A stretch of 64,000 bases of DNA from Coffea arabica (Eukaryota; Streptophyta; Magnoliopsida; Gentianales; Rubiaceae). The translations under genes and the position numbers were made by a program. Location of the stretch: positions 6,978,525 to 7,042,524 of the forward strand of contig NC_092330.1 of the NCBI RefSeq assembly GCF_036785885.1. Direction: 5' to 3'. The notes under the pieces were generated by a model. The model did no database searches, had not been told where the DNA came from, and saw only the letters and a list, made by a program, of their open reading frames with translations. Below, piece after piece: positions 21,259-33,900 of the stretch (positions are counted from its first letter, which is position 1; each line of letters opens with the position of its first letter).

Positions 21259-22440
21259 TTATGGCATGTATAACTTCATGAATTTTTCATTTATAGGACC
21301 AACTTTTACGCCATCTTTGTCCACCAGTTTATAGGCGCCATTTGTGTAAATTTCTCGAACAACATATGGCCCATCCCATTTAGAGACGAAATTGTCCTTA
21401 GTGCGATGAGTCATAACTATTGAGTTTCGAACGGCGAGTATCATGTCCCCGACTTGAAAGGAGCGGCGCCGAACTTTTTTATTGAAGGTTCTAGAGAGAC
21501 GGGCTTGATAGCATTCTAGATTTTGTTGGGCCTCTAATCTTTTTTCATCTAAAACTTCCAATTCTTCAAGGCGCAGGCGAACATTTTCTTCCTCCGTGAG
21601 CCCTTCTTGGATAGCAATTCTCAAAGAAGGAATTTGTTGCTCAAAGGGCAGAACAGCTTCTACACCATAGACTAAGGCATATGGTGTGGCTTGCGTTGGA
21701 ATTCGGTATGTAGTGTGATAGGTCCAAAGAGTTTCGCCTATCCTTTCGTGCCAATCTTTCTTTGATCTGGCCACCACTTTCTTCAACAAGTTACACAAAG
21801 TTTTGTTGAATGCTTCTGCCAGACCATTGGCGGGGGCATTATACATTGAGGACTTGCGTTGCTTGAAATTAAATTTTTCACACAACTTATCCATCAATCT
21901 ATTGAAGAAGGATTTTTCATTATCAGTGATAATGTACTAGGGAACTCCATAACGGTAAATAATATTTACACGAATAAAATTCACCACATCTTCCTTTCTA
22001 ACTTGCTTGAGCGGTATGGTTTCAGTCCATTTAGAAAAGTAGTCGGTCGCAACCAATATATATAAGTGTTGACCGAACGACTTTGGTAATGGCCCCACAA
22101 CATCAAGACCCCAAGCATCAAAAGGTCAAGAAGCAACGGTCGGGTGTAACGGCTCAGGTGATTGATAAATGTGATTTGCATGAAACTGGTAAGTTTGACA
22201 TCTTTGAGCATATTCTATGCAATCTTTGACCATAATGGGCCAATAGTAGCCCATCCTTTTAATCCGAAAATGCAAATTGAGACCGGATTAGTGAGCCCCA
22301 CATATTCCAGAATGTGTCTCATGCATCGCCCGATAAGCCTTGTATTCGCTTAGACAGCGCAACAGTTTCGGTACAGCGTATTCTTGTACAAGATAAAACG
22401 AGAGGCACGACGACGGATGTCAGTTCTTCTACGTTGCTCA
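21259..22440 (-). pseudogene. Tat integrase
   Basis: Would insert the element's DNA copy into the genome. Read on the minus strand: an H2C2-like N-terminal part near 22390-22200 (MHETHSGICGAH, then DCIEYAQRCQTYQ), the core with Asp in WGLDVVGPLP (about 22100), Asp in ITDNEKSFF (about 21920) and Glu in GLAEAFNKTL (about 21830), then a C-terminal region ending at 21259. The catalytic D,D,E residues are present, but the frame is broken by TAG at about 21938, a stop in place of a residue before PFDAWG (about 22120), another near 22290, and at least one frame change. Inactive. Confidence 0.88.
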
Positions 22441-22991
22441 TCAGGTAACTTTTGATACTTGAAATAATCAACGAGGGGTTGTCTCCAATCTTCTTTGTCA
22501 ATTTCATAGGTTGAGACCACATGAGCGTCGCTTCCTTCAATATCTTCATCATCAATTAGTGATGGAACTACCCACTTTTGGTATACATGAGATTGTATCT
22601 CATGATCCGGCATGGCAAGTGAAGAGGCTAGCACAGCTAATGCATCAGCTTGCTTATTTTCCCTTCTAGGAACATGCTTAATACTTACACCTCCAAACCG
22701 TTTCATAAGTCGCGTTGTATATTTGTGATACGGAATTAATTCGGACTTTTTGACTTCATAACGTCCCAAGAGTTGGTTAACCACCAATTGAGAGTCACCA
22801 TAGATTTGAAGTTCCAACTGCTCCATGTCAACAGCTATTTCACGTCCGAATATGAGAGCTTGGTACTCAGCGACATTGTTTGAACAATGTTGATTTAGGG
22901 TAAAAGAGTATAACAATATCCCTCCATCAAGAGTCACGAATACAATCCCCGCTCCAACCCCATGATGATGAGCAGTACCATCAAAATACAT
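22350..22991 (-). pseudogene. Archaeal-type second RNase H of the Tat element
   Basis: An open frame of about 210 codons: YFDGTAHHHGVGAGIV, then NNVAEYQALIFG, IYGDSQLVVNQL and HVPRRENKQADALA. The Asp of FDG, Glu of AEYQAL, Asp of GDSQ and Asp of QADAL fit the D-E-D-D catalytic set. A second RNase H of this archaeal-like type, after the normal gypsy RNase H, is a diagnostic of the Tat lineage. This is the best-preserved enzyme domain of the element. The frame runs on into the start of integrase (DEQRRRTDIRRRASRF) before a stop. Confidence 0.82.
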
Positions 22992-23039
22992 TTTTCATGG
23001 TGGGCGAATCTCAATAAGGAGTACATCCTCATCTGGTAG

Positions 23040-23460
23040 GTCATCACTTAACTCCTATTCAGCAGGTATAGGGTGATCAGTAAGAAAATCCGTCAGAACT
23101 TATCCTTTCACAGCTTTTTGAGGCACATAAATAATCTCAAACTGTTGTAATTGAAGATACCATCTAGCTAAACGATCGGATAATACTGACCTGCTCATCA
23201 CATATTTTATAGGATTCGCCCTGGAAATGAGCCTCACACTATGTGCTTGAAAATAGTGTTTTAACTTCTATATTGCAAAAATAAGAGCTAAACACAACTT
23301 TTCAATCGGCGAGTAGTTTAGTTCGTTAGGGGTCATCATTCTACTTCAATAATAAAGGGCAACCTCTTTTCCTTCATTATTTTCTTGTGCAAGCAATGTC
23401 CCCACTGAGCGTTCTTGAGCAGCAATATAAAGAAGTAATGGCTTTTCATGAATAGGTGCA
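23040..23460 (-). pseudogene. Gypsy RNase H of the Tat element, degraded
   Basis: Conceptual reading on the minus strand gives LNYSPIEKLCLALIFAI, HYFQAHSVRLISRANPIKYV and LARWYLQLQQFEIIYVPQK, the usual gypsy RNase H and connection sequence, interrupted by several stops (for example after VALYY and FAI). It lies between RT and the archaeal-type RNase H as in other Tat elements. Confidence 0.7.
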
Positions 23461-23476
23461 GGTAGAACAAGTGCTT

Positions 23477-24433
23477 TCATAAGATAAGACTTAATGCTAT
23501 TGAATGCATTACTACATGCCTCATCTCATTGAAATGACACCTTCCTGCCAAATTTGAGATAAATGTCCGCAGATAAGCTAATCGCCCTTGAAGACTTTTC
23601 AATTCATGAATGTCACGAGATTCAGGCATTCTCAATATAGCATCAATTTTGGCCTGATCAATTTCAATACCTTGATGGCGAACCACAAAACCAAGAAATT
23701 TTTCGGACGTGACTCCAAATGCACACTTGAGAGGGTTTATTTTGAGTTGATACCTTGTCAACCGATCAAAAACTTGTCTCAAGTCCTCCAAGTGATTATT
23801 TCTTTTTTTTTATTTAACGACTAAATCATCCACATAGCACTCAATATTTTTATGAAACATGTCGTCAAAGATGTTTTGCATTGCTCTTTGATATGTCGGC
23901 CCAATATTTTTGAGACCAAAGGACATTACTTTATAACAATAAATAACCTTAGGAGTACGAAATACAGTGAGCTCCTCATCCTCCGGTACCAATCGAATTT
24001 GATTATATCCAGAAGAACCATCCATAAATGACAGAACTTCATGCCCAGTAGTTGTATCAATCATGAGCTCAGTGATCGGTAAAGGAAAGTCATCTTTGGA
24101 ACAAGCATTGTTAAGATCTCTGAAATCGACGTAGATGCGGATTTGCCCATTCTTCTTTCGCACAGGCACGATACTCGAAATCCATATGGGATATTTAACT
24201 TCACGAATAAACCTGACTTCAATAAGTTTATTGACTTCAATTTCGATTAATGGAATCAAATCGGGTCTAAACCGCCATTGTGCTTGCTTCACAGGTTGAA
24301 CTCCCTTTTTAACAACCAAATGGTGGACGATCACTTTTGGGTCTAAACCCGACATTTCTTTATAAGTCCATGCAAAAATATCTTGATACTCCTGCAAAAG
24401 TTCAATATATGCCTTCTCTTCGTCGGAACTCAA
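23477..24433 (-). pseudogene. Tat reverse transcriptase
   Basis: Two adjoining pieces, 23810-24433 and 23477-23791, with a short gap rich in T at the join. The first holds YVDFRDLNNACSKDDFPLP, GSSGYNQI, FGLKNIGPTYQRAM and the catalytic YVDD (ECYVDDLVV). The second holds the thumb (LKINPLKCAFGV, KFLGFVV). The Asp pair of YVDD is intact, but the frame is broken at about 23800 and again after 23477. Would copy the element's RNA into DNA. Confidence 0.88.
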
Positions 24434-24489
24434 TAAAGCACTTGCGTATATTGGATACGGGTCCTCTGAAATACCAAGATTGACTTCCT

Positions 24490-25440
24490 TTAGACATCCA
24501 CAGTGGCCTTAACACCTTCTTCCAATTCAGGTGGAGCATCTTCAGCATCTTCTTCTTCTTCAGGAGAGTCACCGTCAATTAGAGTTATATGATTGCATGA
24601 AGCAATACTCTCTTCATCATTCTCTTTTGGTCTTGTGTACACCACGGTATGCTCCCTGACTTTCAACTCAGTCCCACACTGTATTACAAAGTCTGTGCAT
24701 CTTCTCATTCTCGAAGGAATGATGCTACCAAATTTATAAGGACAATCAGAAGATTCTTCAAGATTTTGCAATGATTTTACTATCTTTCCATTACTCTTAT
24801 GAGAGTTTTGAGGTTTTTGTCTTCTTTGCGGTACTAACCTCTTAAAAACAGATACCCGTGGAGCTTTATTCTCCTTTTCGTGAAAAGTTTGAAATTTATC
24901 AATTATTTGAGAAGACTCATCCTCCACAGTAATATATTGGCTACTAGCTCTATTGATCTTGATGCGAATTGGTGTAGGAGAGGAATAACCAATACCAAAT
25001 TTAGAATTTTCAATGGCATATCCTTTTTCCTTCAACATCTTTTGGGTAGGATTCAACCCATGCATCATGTCACTAGAAGATTGACGGGATGAAACATTTA
25101 ACACTGCAGATTCTTTGAGATCGTATCCCGCCTTAGCGAGAAACTTATAAGCAATGGGATCAAAACCGTCTTTGGTTCTTGACTTTGGTATGGTGTCTTG
25201 TTCGATTTCAGATTCTTTGCTTAAAAGATTAGACCTTTTAAGTGGAGGAAATGACGTCTTCTTTGTATCAAAATGAACTATCGGAAGAGTCAAACCTTTT
25301 AGAGTTTCATGTTGAATTGCAGGTGACTGTTCCTGTTCCATTCTTGACTTGGGAGGGCAACGAAAGACAACTGATTCGTTGTTTGGCAATGAAACATCAG
25401 TTTCTTCATGAACTCCCTCTTTTGATTTCGAATTTATCAT
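24490..25440 (-). pseudogene. Tat protease-RT linker
   Basis: A 316-codon open frame between protease and RT. It is acidic and Ser-rich toward its C-terminus (PEEEEDAEDAPPELEEG) and has no enzyme motif I recognise. Such linkers are usual between protease and RT in Tat polyproteins. It overlaps the protease end by four bases in another frame, so a frame break lies at about 25440. Confidence 0.6.
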
Positions 25441-26114
25441 TTTTTCCCCTTTTTCCCCTTTTTGATGTAAAATTTGGCATCGGCGATATACGCTTCCGCC
25501 TCAATGAAAGGATTGTCATCGGTTTTCACACTTCTTGCTACCCCATTTTGACAGTACTTGAAATATTGATGAAGAGTTGATGGTATAACTCCATTTTCAT
25601 GAATCCAGGGTCTTCCCAGTAGTACATTATACGTTGTTTTAGCATCTATCACATACAAGAGTGCTCTGGACGTCATGTTATCAATGACTATCTCCAAATT
25701 TAGTGATCCCAGAGCTCTTTGCCCTCCTTGATTAAAAACTTGAATCATCAGTCGGCTGTTGGAGAGTTCATCAACCGAGATGTCAAGCTCCTTCAGAGTC
25801 TTTAAAGGAAGAATATTGACTACAGAATCTCTATCTATCAAAATTTTATTCACTTTTTGCTCATTTACATATCCAGTCACAAACAAAGGGCGGTTATGCG
25901 GTGTTGACCCAAGCAACAAGTCTTCACTAGTAAAAATGATACTTGTGACGTTCACTTCTTCATTGCCGGTGGGCACACGACCTCTTTCATTGTCGGTAGG
26001 CACATGGGCTATCTCACAGAGAGATTCGCGAGTGTTATTTTTTTGCTCTTCGACATGATCTACTCGCGTTGTGTGACTTGCGACCACATCAACATCAAAG
26101 AATTCCTTTGGCAT
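25437..26114 (-). pseudogene. Tat retropepsin-like protease
   Basis: Contains the protease core: ILIDRDSVVNILPLKTLKEL, then VFNQGGQRALGSLNLEI and YNVLLGRPWIHE. In Tat proteases the active site normally reads DGGS; here it is DRDS, two substitutions next to the catalytic Asp that should abolish activity. It would process the polyprotein. Confidence 0.82.
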
Positions 26115-28066
26115 GAATTCTTTAGAGTGATAGGAGTTCGCGACTTTTGCTTGCAGATTCGACTTCCTTGAAGGTTGCGACAGTCATTGTTTCTCTTTAC
26201 ATCCATTTCTTTTCCCTTCCAGATCACCAAGCTTCTTATTAAGGCCTTGTTCTCCTTACTAGATGAACGGAAATGTCGCCTCCTTTTTCGCGTGACTAAA
26301 GTACATTGTTCATCATCCATATCGGGCTGTAATGCCTTCTCATCTTCATACGCATGTTCTTGAAGAGTTGAAAGAGTACCTTCTTGTTTGATTTCTATGG
26401 GATCAAGTGACCCAAATTGAATTGTTGGCAATGCAGGTATCCTGACCTTCTTAACCTCTATGGATTGCAGAAAATCAATGGACGTTTGATTCACGCTTGT
26501 CTTGTCTTCCTCAAGGAGAATTTTCCCTTGTCTCGCCAACTCCATTACTTTGTCTTTGAAGACAAAGCATTTTTGAATAGGATGCCCAACTAATCGGTGA
26601 TACTTACAATAATTGGGATCTTCAGTGTTCCTGGCCTCGTCAGGTCGGTTCATCTCAGGAAGCGTGATCAAATTTATACTTAACAGATCGTCAAACATAT
26701 CAGGAACATCAGAATCAAGAAAAGGGTACTCCTTATCTTGCATCTCCTTGAGAGTCGATTTCCTCTTTCCTTGTTCTTGATGTGCATTGATCTTCCTGTC
26801 TTCTCTCCTGGCAGTTTTGGGAATGACCTTAAAATGTGTTATACTTGTAGCCATAGCCTCCTTCTTTTCATTTTTGAATGGTGGCTTGCCCCCTTTCCTC
26901 GCTTCTTGTCTCTCTTTAGCCTTGTGAGGGTCAGGAACTGGTGGCTCTTGTCCATCAAGATTAATTTCTAACTTGTGAGCTTTTGTGGACAATTCATCAA
27001 ACGTTTCTGGTTGTACACATTGTAAGATGTATTTGAGTCCCCAGTGCATACCTTAAATATACATCTCGATCGCGGAAGATTCAGAAATTCGATCTTTACA
27101 ATTTAAGTTTAGATTCCTCCAACAGTCGATGAAATCAATGACAGGTTCATTCTTCCATTGACGTGTATTAGAGAGTTCAGTCATGCTAACAGTTCTCTTT
27201 GTACTATAGAAGCGACTAAGAAATTCATGTTCTAACTGCTCCCAACTGTCAATGGTTCCAGACTCTAGATCTGTATACCAATCAAAGGCATTGCCCTTCA
27301 GCGAGGGAACAAACTACTTAACAAGCAAGTCACCGTCAGTGCCTGCATTGTTTCAGGTTTCCACGAAGTGTGCAATATGTTGCTTAGAGTTGCCCTTGCC
27401 ATCAAATTGTTGAAATTTTGGAGGTTGATATCCCACAGGCATCTTCAAACTTTCTACCCTAGCGGTATAAGGTTTGGTGTAACCAATATATGACTTGGCA
27501 CTTCCACCAATCTTGTCCTTTATGGTGCCTTCGATAAACTCCTTCAGATTATCAACATGAATAGTGCCGTCAGGGGAGATTGAAAATTTCTTCGCGATTT
27601 GTGACTTCGCATCCTCTTTCTCCTTCTCCATTGATGATGAGTCACCTTCATCTTGTACCTTGAATTTCTGTTTGGACATATTAAGGCTATTTTCGCCTAT
27701 ATTTTCTACCATAACCATTAATTTGACTATCTTGGCATCTTGACTTTGCGCATGCACTACTAGCCCTTCGACAATTTCACCTAAATTTGAAATCTGGTCT
27801 TCCACAGTTATAGTATTGGTCATCATGACGGGCATTACCACAGAGGCATCCGAGTCACTTGGGCTATCAATAGATTCATCATGGGTTCCTTTCTTGTTGG
27901 GAAGCATCTTGAGGTTTGCTTCTTCAGTCACAACGTTCGCCTTGGCCTTCTCTGCTAACTTCTTCGCCTTACTCCATGTCAGAGGTGCAGTATACTGCGT
28001 CTCTTGAGTGGTTGAGACATCAGCAACTGAGCCTTCAAGAGAAAAGTTCACCTTCTTGAACTCCAT
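26060..28066 (-). pseudogene. Tat gag
   Basis: Starts at the ATG at 28066 (MEFKKVNFSLEG), 78 bases inside the 5' LTR edge. It has a Lys/Glu-rich first part and GYQPPKFQQFDGKGN just before a TGA at 27353. Reading continues through further stops at about 27300 and 27050 (retrotrans_gag region), then resumes open to about 26060 with CKYHRLVGHPIQKCFVFKDK, a zinc-binding CxxH-GH-C motif. At least three stops and a frame change separate the parts. Would form the particle core and bind RNA. Confidence 0.85.
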
Positions 28067-28119
28067 TGAATTTTGAAACTGGTAAGCTGTTGGAAGAAAA
28101 GAGATGAGAGGCAGAGATG

Positions 28120-28137
28120 GTCCCACTGGGCGTGCCA
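28120..28137 (-). other. Primer-binding-site-like sequence of the Tat element
   Basis: On the minus strand TGGCACGCCCAGTGGGAC lies six bases inside the 5' LTR. The leading TGG is what pairs with the CCA end of a tRNA. I did not assign the tRNA. Confidence 0.4.
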
Positions 28138-28143
28138 GAAATT

Positions 28144-28871
28144 TGTAAGCACAAATTTTGTTGCCTAAAATAAAAGACAAGAAAATTCGCACAAATATCA
28201 AATTTATCAAATTAGATGATAAATAGGTTACAATCTTTGAAAATTCTTGAATCAAAGAAATTAATCCCCTATTTTTTTCTTCGAATAGTTTCAATTGAAG
28301 GGCCGAAAAGACTTGTTCTCCAATCGAAAGAGCGTTTCCTACAATTTCGGCGTAGAAAACAATTGATTTGATGATGGTGTCAAACACTTGGAACTTCAAG
28401 TCTTCAACACCGATAGCAGGAGGATTTGTTTGACTTGATTTGGACTTGGATTTGAGGAAGAAAGCTCTTGAGAAAATTTGACAGAGTTTCTTCAAAAATT
28501 AGGAATTTTTCTCGTGCATTTGCCTTGAGGGAAGACCTTTATTTATAGCCAAATATGTAAGCTAAATCTTCAAGAAAACCCTCAGAATCTTCCTGCATTT
28601 TGGATCACTTGTTATCCAAGAAATCCATTTAACTTGGGCTTAAACAATGGGCCAACCCAAATAGTCCATTGTGAATTAATAAATCAATTAATTCACTCCA
28701 ACTTAAGCGGACATTATGGATTTAATTTGATTTAATAGCCCATATAATATTGGTCCAATTTGCCAGTCCAAAACATGATGGACTTCTATAATTTAATTTA
28801 ATTTAATCAAGATCGATTTAGTTTAAACAAATCTTGACTAAAGTAAATTAAATAAATTTTCTTTGTCTACA
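28144..28871 (-). repeat. Tat element 5' LTR
   Basis: 728 bp, TGTAAGCAC to GTCTACA on the plus strand, matching 13780-14508 with about two dozen differences. It is followed by the target duplication ACGAC. A frame on the minus strand stays open from 28495 in the LTR through the primer-binding site into gag. Confidence 0.93.
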
Positions 28872-28876
28872 ACGAC

Positions 28877-30992
28877 CATTGAAAAGCATTTAACATTCAA
28901 ACAAACATTTACATCAATCCACATAGTCATTGGAAGCACAACATGCAGGGAACACTCACCGTTTAAAGTAGAGCAACGCTAAACGTTCAACTCTGGGTTG
29001 TGCTCGTTCCCACCGTTAAACCCTAAAAGTAACCAAGACAAGATGTCATGATCCGATCATTCAAAACTTAGGTTAATAAAGTGTTCACTTTAATCTTAGT
29101 CATGAGCCATACGCCTATCTAAATTCGGCCTCTCTAAACACAAAACTGAAAGACAAACTTGAAAGCCAATCGAAGAATGGTCAAGTGCAATCTAGGGCTA
29201 TGATTCAAGTAAGTTATTAGTATAAAAAGAAAACACTTGTTTAAGGCCACAAACCACCCAAAATCACACCAATTAAAGTTTAAGATCTAGAAAAGTTTTC
29301 TCAAAATTTTTCAAATTCCACTCAATTCATTTGACAAAATTCTTAGCTTTGGCGACATTCTTTGAAAAAGCATAACTTGAGTTCCGTAGGTCAAAAAATC
29401 ACTTATACCATTAGAAAATAGACTAGAAGTACTAATAGACTATAGAAGACATTTTCATGAAATTTAGCTCATAGGTTAGTCAAATTTTTAGTTCAAACTC
29501 ACTGCTGTCTCATGAGCAAAGACAGAAGAACAGTTATGGTTTTTCAAGAAACTTTACAGATTTTTTGGTATTTATAGGAGTTGAACCAACCCTTGATTTT
29601 TATATCGTTAAAAGCCCTATGAGTCTCGTTTCAAACGCAATAAACGGAACTTAATTCCAACTTTCTTATACAAAGTTATAGTTAATTTTCCAAAGCTGTG
29701 CAGGGCTTCCTACGAAAATTTTCCAACAAACTATTAGTTTGAAAAACTAGGTTTTTCTTTTCTTAAACCTCTTTGTTTTGGCTCAAAACTAACACACATA
29801 CAAAGAAATAGCTTGTAACAAGAGTTTTGAGCAAAATCATATGCAAGAAGAAGACAAAAATGCCCTAAATTCACACCTCAATATCACTTCCACTCACATG
29901 AACTACAAGAAAAAAATGGCCAGCATCTCCCCCGTTTTTTCCTAATTTTTCCTTCAATTCCAAAGCTGAAGTTCCACAGCAAAACAGCTCCAAACAAGTC
30001 CACAAAATATAAAGTACAAAGGGGTCCTTATTTCAACCACAAAACTAACTAATTTAAGCATATCCCTAGCACATATATATCATAACTCTAGGCTGGAAAT
30101 TGAAGCCCTAGGCTAGAATTTGACACCAAGAGTTAGAAATCCTTCAAGTGAAGCCAAAAATACATGTATAAGTTGGAAAATCCTCATGGAAGCCCAAAAT
30201 TTCATAGCAAAGCTAGAAAATAATCATCTCATGGCTGAAAAATATGAATCAAAGTTAGAAAAATTCCACTAACTTCACAAATCCATGATATCTTCCATGA
30301 AACCATCACACTCAAGTCATATTTTGCTTAAATGGCAAAATAAGAAGGAGAAAGAGAGATTCTTAGTATAATACCTCAAAACCCCAAGATAAGTTGCAAG
30401 ACAAGAGCTTTCCTTCTCAAATAACTCCACCAAAAGCTTCCCTCCAAGTTTAGCTCAAGATTAATCGGTGTGGATTAGGGTTAGTGCTTGGAATTCTCAT
30501 GGATTGAGCAAGAAATCAAGGCTAGAAAATAGAGTATTTTCGCTCCCCTTACCTTCCAAATTTCGTCCAACAAGAAGCCAAGAAGAAGAAATGGTAATAA
30601 AGGCTTGGTTTAGGATAAGAATGAAACTTAGTCTTGGTCAAGACTTCATGGTTGAGTAACAAGTGTCAAATCAAGATGTAATTCTTATCTAATTGTCTTC
30701 CATTCACTAAAATATTTAGTCCATCTCTAATTATCTCTTAACACCTTATAAAATAATATCCCTTTTACACAAAACTCCTTCTAATCTTGGAAAATTTATC
30801 GCACATACCTCACTAGTGGGTCCTACTTCCATAATCCACTACGAACTTAACATGTACTAACTTATACAAGAAAAATAGTTAAAAATCTTAACTCTTTTAT
30901 AAGCAAATAAACAACTAAAATAAAATTAAAAGGAAATATAAATTAATTTTTCAAAAATAGGAAAAATTTAAAATAATTTTCGGGTTCTCACA
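28877..30992. other. Right part of solo LTR 1
   Basis: Continuation of solo LTR 1 beyond the Tat insertion. AT-rich and without a gene. The last bases, ATTTTCGGGTTCTCACA, match the end of the second solo LTR (ATTTTCGGGGTCTCACA). Confidence 0.7.
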
Positions 30993-33900
30993 CTCACGAA
31001 CTGCTAAAGTTCTGGGTAACGGCAAAGTTCTCTTGAAACTCACTTTAGAAAAAACTTTGACCATCAATGATGTGTTGCATGTGTCGAATATTTAGACAAA
31101 TTTGGCTTCTGTAGCATAGTTAGGAAATGTTGGGGTGAATGTGTCATTTGAATCTGACAAGATTGTAATGACAAAAAATAACATGTATTTATGGGTAAGG
31201 ATTACTGTAATCAAGAACTCTTTGTACTCAACATTTCAAATGTGATCAATGAAAATGTATCTTCTTCAACTTATATTATTGATTCAATTTTTTTATGGTA
31301 TGCTAGATTAGGACATGTTAATGTTAGCTACATAAAGAAAATGCAATCACTTGAGTTACTTTCTAGTGATAATAATAATGACATGAAAAAATGTGAAATA
31401 TGTGCAGAAACTAAAATAATCAAGGAAAATTATATAACTGTTTAAAGAGAAACTGAATTATTAAATCTAATTCATACAAATTTAGGTGATTTAAAACAAA
31501 TTATGATTAGAGGAGGAACAAGATATTATGTTACTTTCATAGATGATTATTCTAGATATACTAAACTTTATTTACTTAGAAATAAAAATAATACTCATAA
31601 TGCCTTTTTATCTTATAAGTCTAAGGTAGAAAATCAAATTAATAAGAAAACAAAAAGAATTAGGTTGGATAGAGGAGGTGAATATTTAGCTTTAGATAAG
31701 TTTTGTGAACATGAAGGCATAGGAAAAAGATATTATGTTACTTTCATAGATGATTATTCTAGATATACTAAACTTTATTTACTTAGAAATAAAAATAATA
31801 CTCATAATGCCTTTTTATCTTATAAGTCTAAGGTAGAAAATCAAATTAATAAGAAAACAAAAAGAATTAGGTTGGATAGAAGAGGTGAATATTTAGCTTT
31901 AGATAAGTTTTGTGAACATGAAGGCATATTACATGAAACAACACCTCCTTATTCCCCAGAATCTAATGGAGTAGCTAAAAAAAAATAGAACACTTAAAGA
32001 AATGATGAATTCTATGTTAGTTAGTTCTCATACTCCAGATATTTTACGGAGAAAAGATATTATCTGCATGTCACCTACAAAATAGAATTCCACACAAAAG
32101 AATTGGCAAAACACCTTATGAGTTATGAAAAAATTATAAACCAAATTTAAAATATTTAAAAGTATGAGGGTGTCTTGCTAAAGTGTTATTACCTGAATTT
32201 AAGAAAAGAAAATTAGATTCTAAAACTTCTGATTGTATGTTTATTGGATATGTTGAACATAGTACTGCATATAGGTTTCTTGTTTTAAGAAGTGATGTAC
32301 TTGATTGTAATACAATTATTGAGACAAAGAATGCTGAATTTTTTGAACATATTTGTCCATTGTCCAATAAAATTTCTCATGCACCTGTTGAAATAAATAA
32401 AGAAATAATCTCTAATTAGGAATTGAGAAGGAGTAAAAGGTCGAGAAAAGAAATTTCCTATGGAAATGATTTTCAAACTTTTCTTGTTGACAATGATCCT
32501 TTAATTTATTCTGATGCAATTTCTTCTTTTGATTGCAAGTTTTGGAAAGAAGCAATTAAATCTAAATCGATTCTATTTTGAAAAATAAAACAAGGACATT
32601 GGTAGGTTTACTCTCTGGTACAAAACCTATTGGTTGTAAATGAATTTTTAAAAGAAAATATAATTCTAAGGGTTCTATAGAAAAATACAAAACTCGTTTA
32701 GTAGCAAAAGGATTTTCTCAAAAACAAAATATTGAGTATTTTGACTCATTTACACTAGTAACAAGAATTTCTTCTATCCGTGTTTTATTTACTTTAACTT
32801 CAATCCATAAACTTGTTATTCATCAAATGGATGTCAAAATAGATTTTTTAAATGGTGATTTAGAAGAAGAAATTTATATGTTTTAACCTGAAGAATGTGT
32901 TGTATCTGGACAAGAAAATAAGGTGTGTAAATTAATTAAATCTCTTTATGGTCTAAAACAAGTTCCTAAACAGTGACATGAGAAATTTGATCAAGTATTA
33001 ATAAAAGGCGGATTCTCGTCTGTAGAAGTGGATAAATGTGTATATACTAAAGTTGTGAATAATCGATATGTGATAATTAACCTATATGTGGATGACATAC
33101 TTATATTTGGTACAAGTATAAATTTTGCTAATAGTACTAAATATTTCTTATCTTCTAATTTTGATATTAAAGATTTGGATGAAACTAAAATGATATTGGG
33201 TTTTAAGATCATAAGGAAAGATAATGGTATAATGTTGTCACAAGAACGTTATACAGAAAGACTTCTTAGAAAGTTTGAAAATTATGATGTGACACCTGTA
33301 AGTATTTCTTATGATGCCAACACTTAATTAAAGAAAAATAATGGTGATCTAATTGGTCAGACTAAATATGCTTAGATTATTGGGAGTCTGATGCATCTGA
33401 TAAATTTTAGAAGACCTGATATAACTTATGTTGTATGTAGACTGAATAGATATACTCACAATCCTAATAGCGAGAGCATGGTTTGCATTAGTCAGACTGA
33501 TGAAATATTTGAGAGGTACCATGAATTATAGTATCTTATATTGTGGATTTTCCACTGTATTAGAAGGGTACAATGATGCTAATTGGATCTCAGATTCAAA
33601 TAAGACAAAATCTACTAGTGGTTATGTATTCACCCTTGGTGGTAATGCAGTGGCATGGAAGTTAGTCAAGCACACAATCATTGCTAGGTCAACTACAGAA
33701 TCAGAGTTTATGGCTCTGGAGTTGACTGGTTCTAAGACTGATTGGTTAAGAAATTTCTTAGCCAATATTCCTCTGACTAAGGATCTATTGCCTTCTGTAT
33801 CCATACACTGTGATTGTTAAGTAGCAATCGCTATTGGTAAAAATAAATTATATAATTGCAAAAGTCGACACATGAAATTAAGACATGATGTCGAAAAGCA

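Larger units (their letters stand above)
13780..28871 (-). mobile_element. Tat-type Ty3/gypsy retrotransposon carrying an antisense PMD gene
   Basis: A 15.1-kb element with two 0.73-kb LTRs and the 5-bp target duplication ACGAC (13775-13779 and 28872-28876). Gag and pol are on the minus strand in the order gag, protease, RT, RNase H, archaeal-type RNase H, integrase, so the right LTR is the 5' LTR. The second RNase H and the large region between integrase and the 3' LTR mark the Tat lineage. On the opposite strand that region holds a plant-mobile-domain gene. All protein genes carry stops or frameshifts. The LTRs differ at roughly two dozen positions counted by eye (about 97% identity), mostly C/T and A/G changes, so this is a fairly young insertion. 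Confidence 0.92.
13211..30992. mobile_element. Solo LTR 1, split by the Tat-type element
   Basis: The ends TATGACGACC (13211) and GGTTCTCACA (30992) are flanked by CTCAC on both sides (13206-13210 and 30993-30997). After removal of the Tat insertion about 2.69 kb remains (13211-13779 plus 28877-30992). The ends match the element at 54124-56785, which starts TGTGACGACC and ends GGTCTCACA and has nearly the same length. No coding region is left, so I read both as solo LTRs of one gypsy-like family, formed by recombination between two LTRs. A short non-autonomous element is the alternative. Confidence 0.75.

Noticed and set aside
13211..30992. Single complete gypsy element bounded by 13211 and 30992
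   Set aside because: The Tat LTRs and their own ACGAC duplication lie inside; the outer sequence is a separate family matching 54124-56785.
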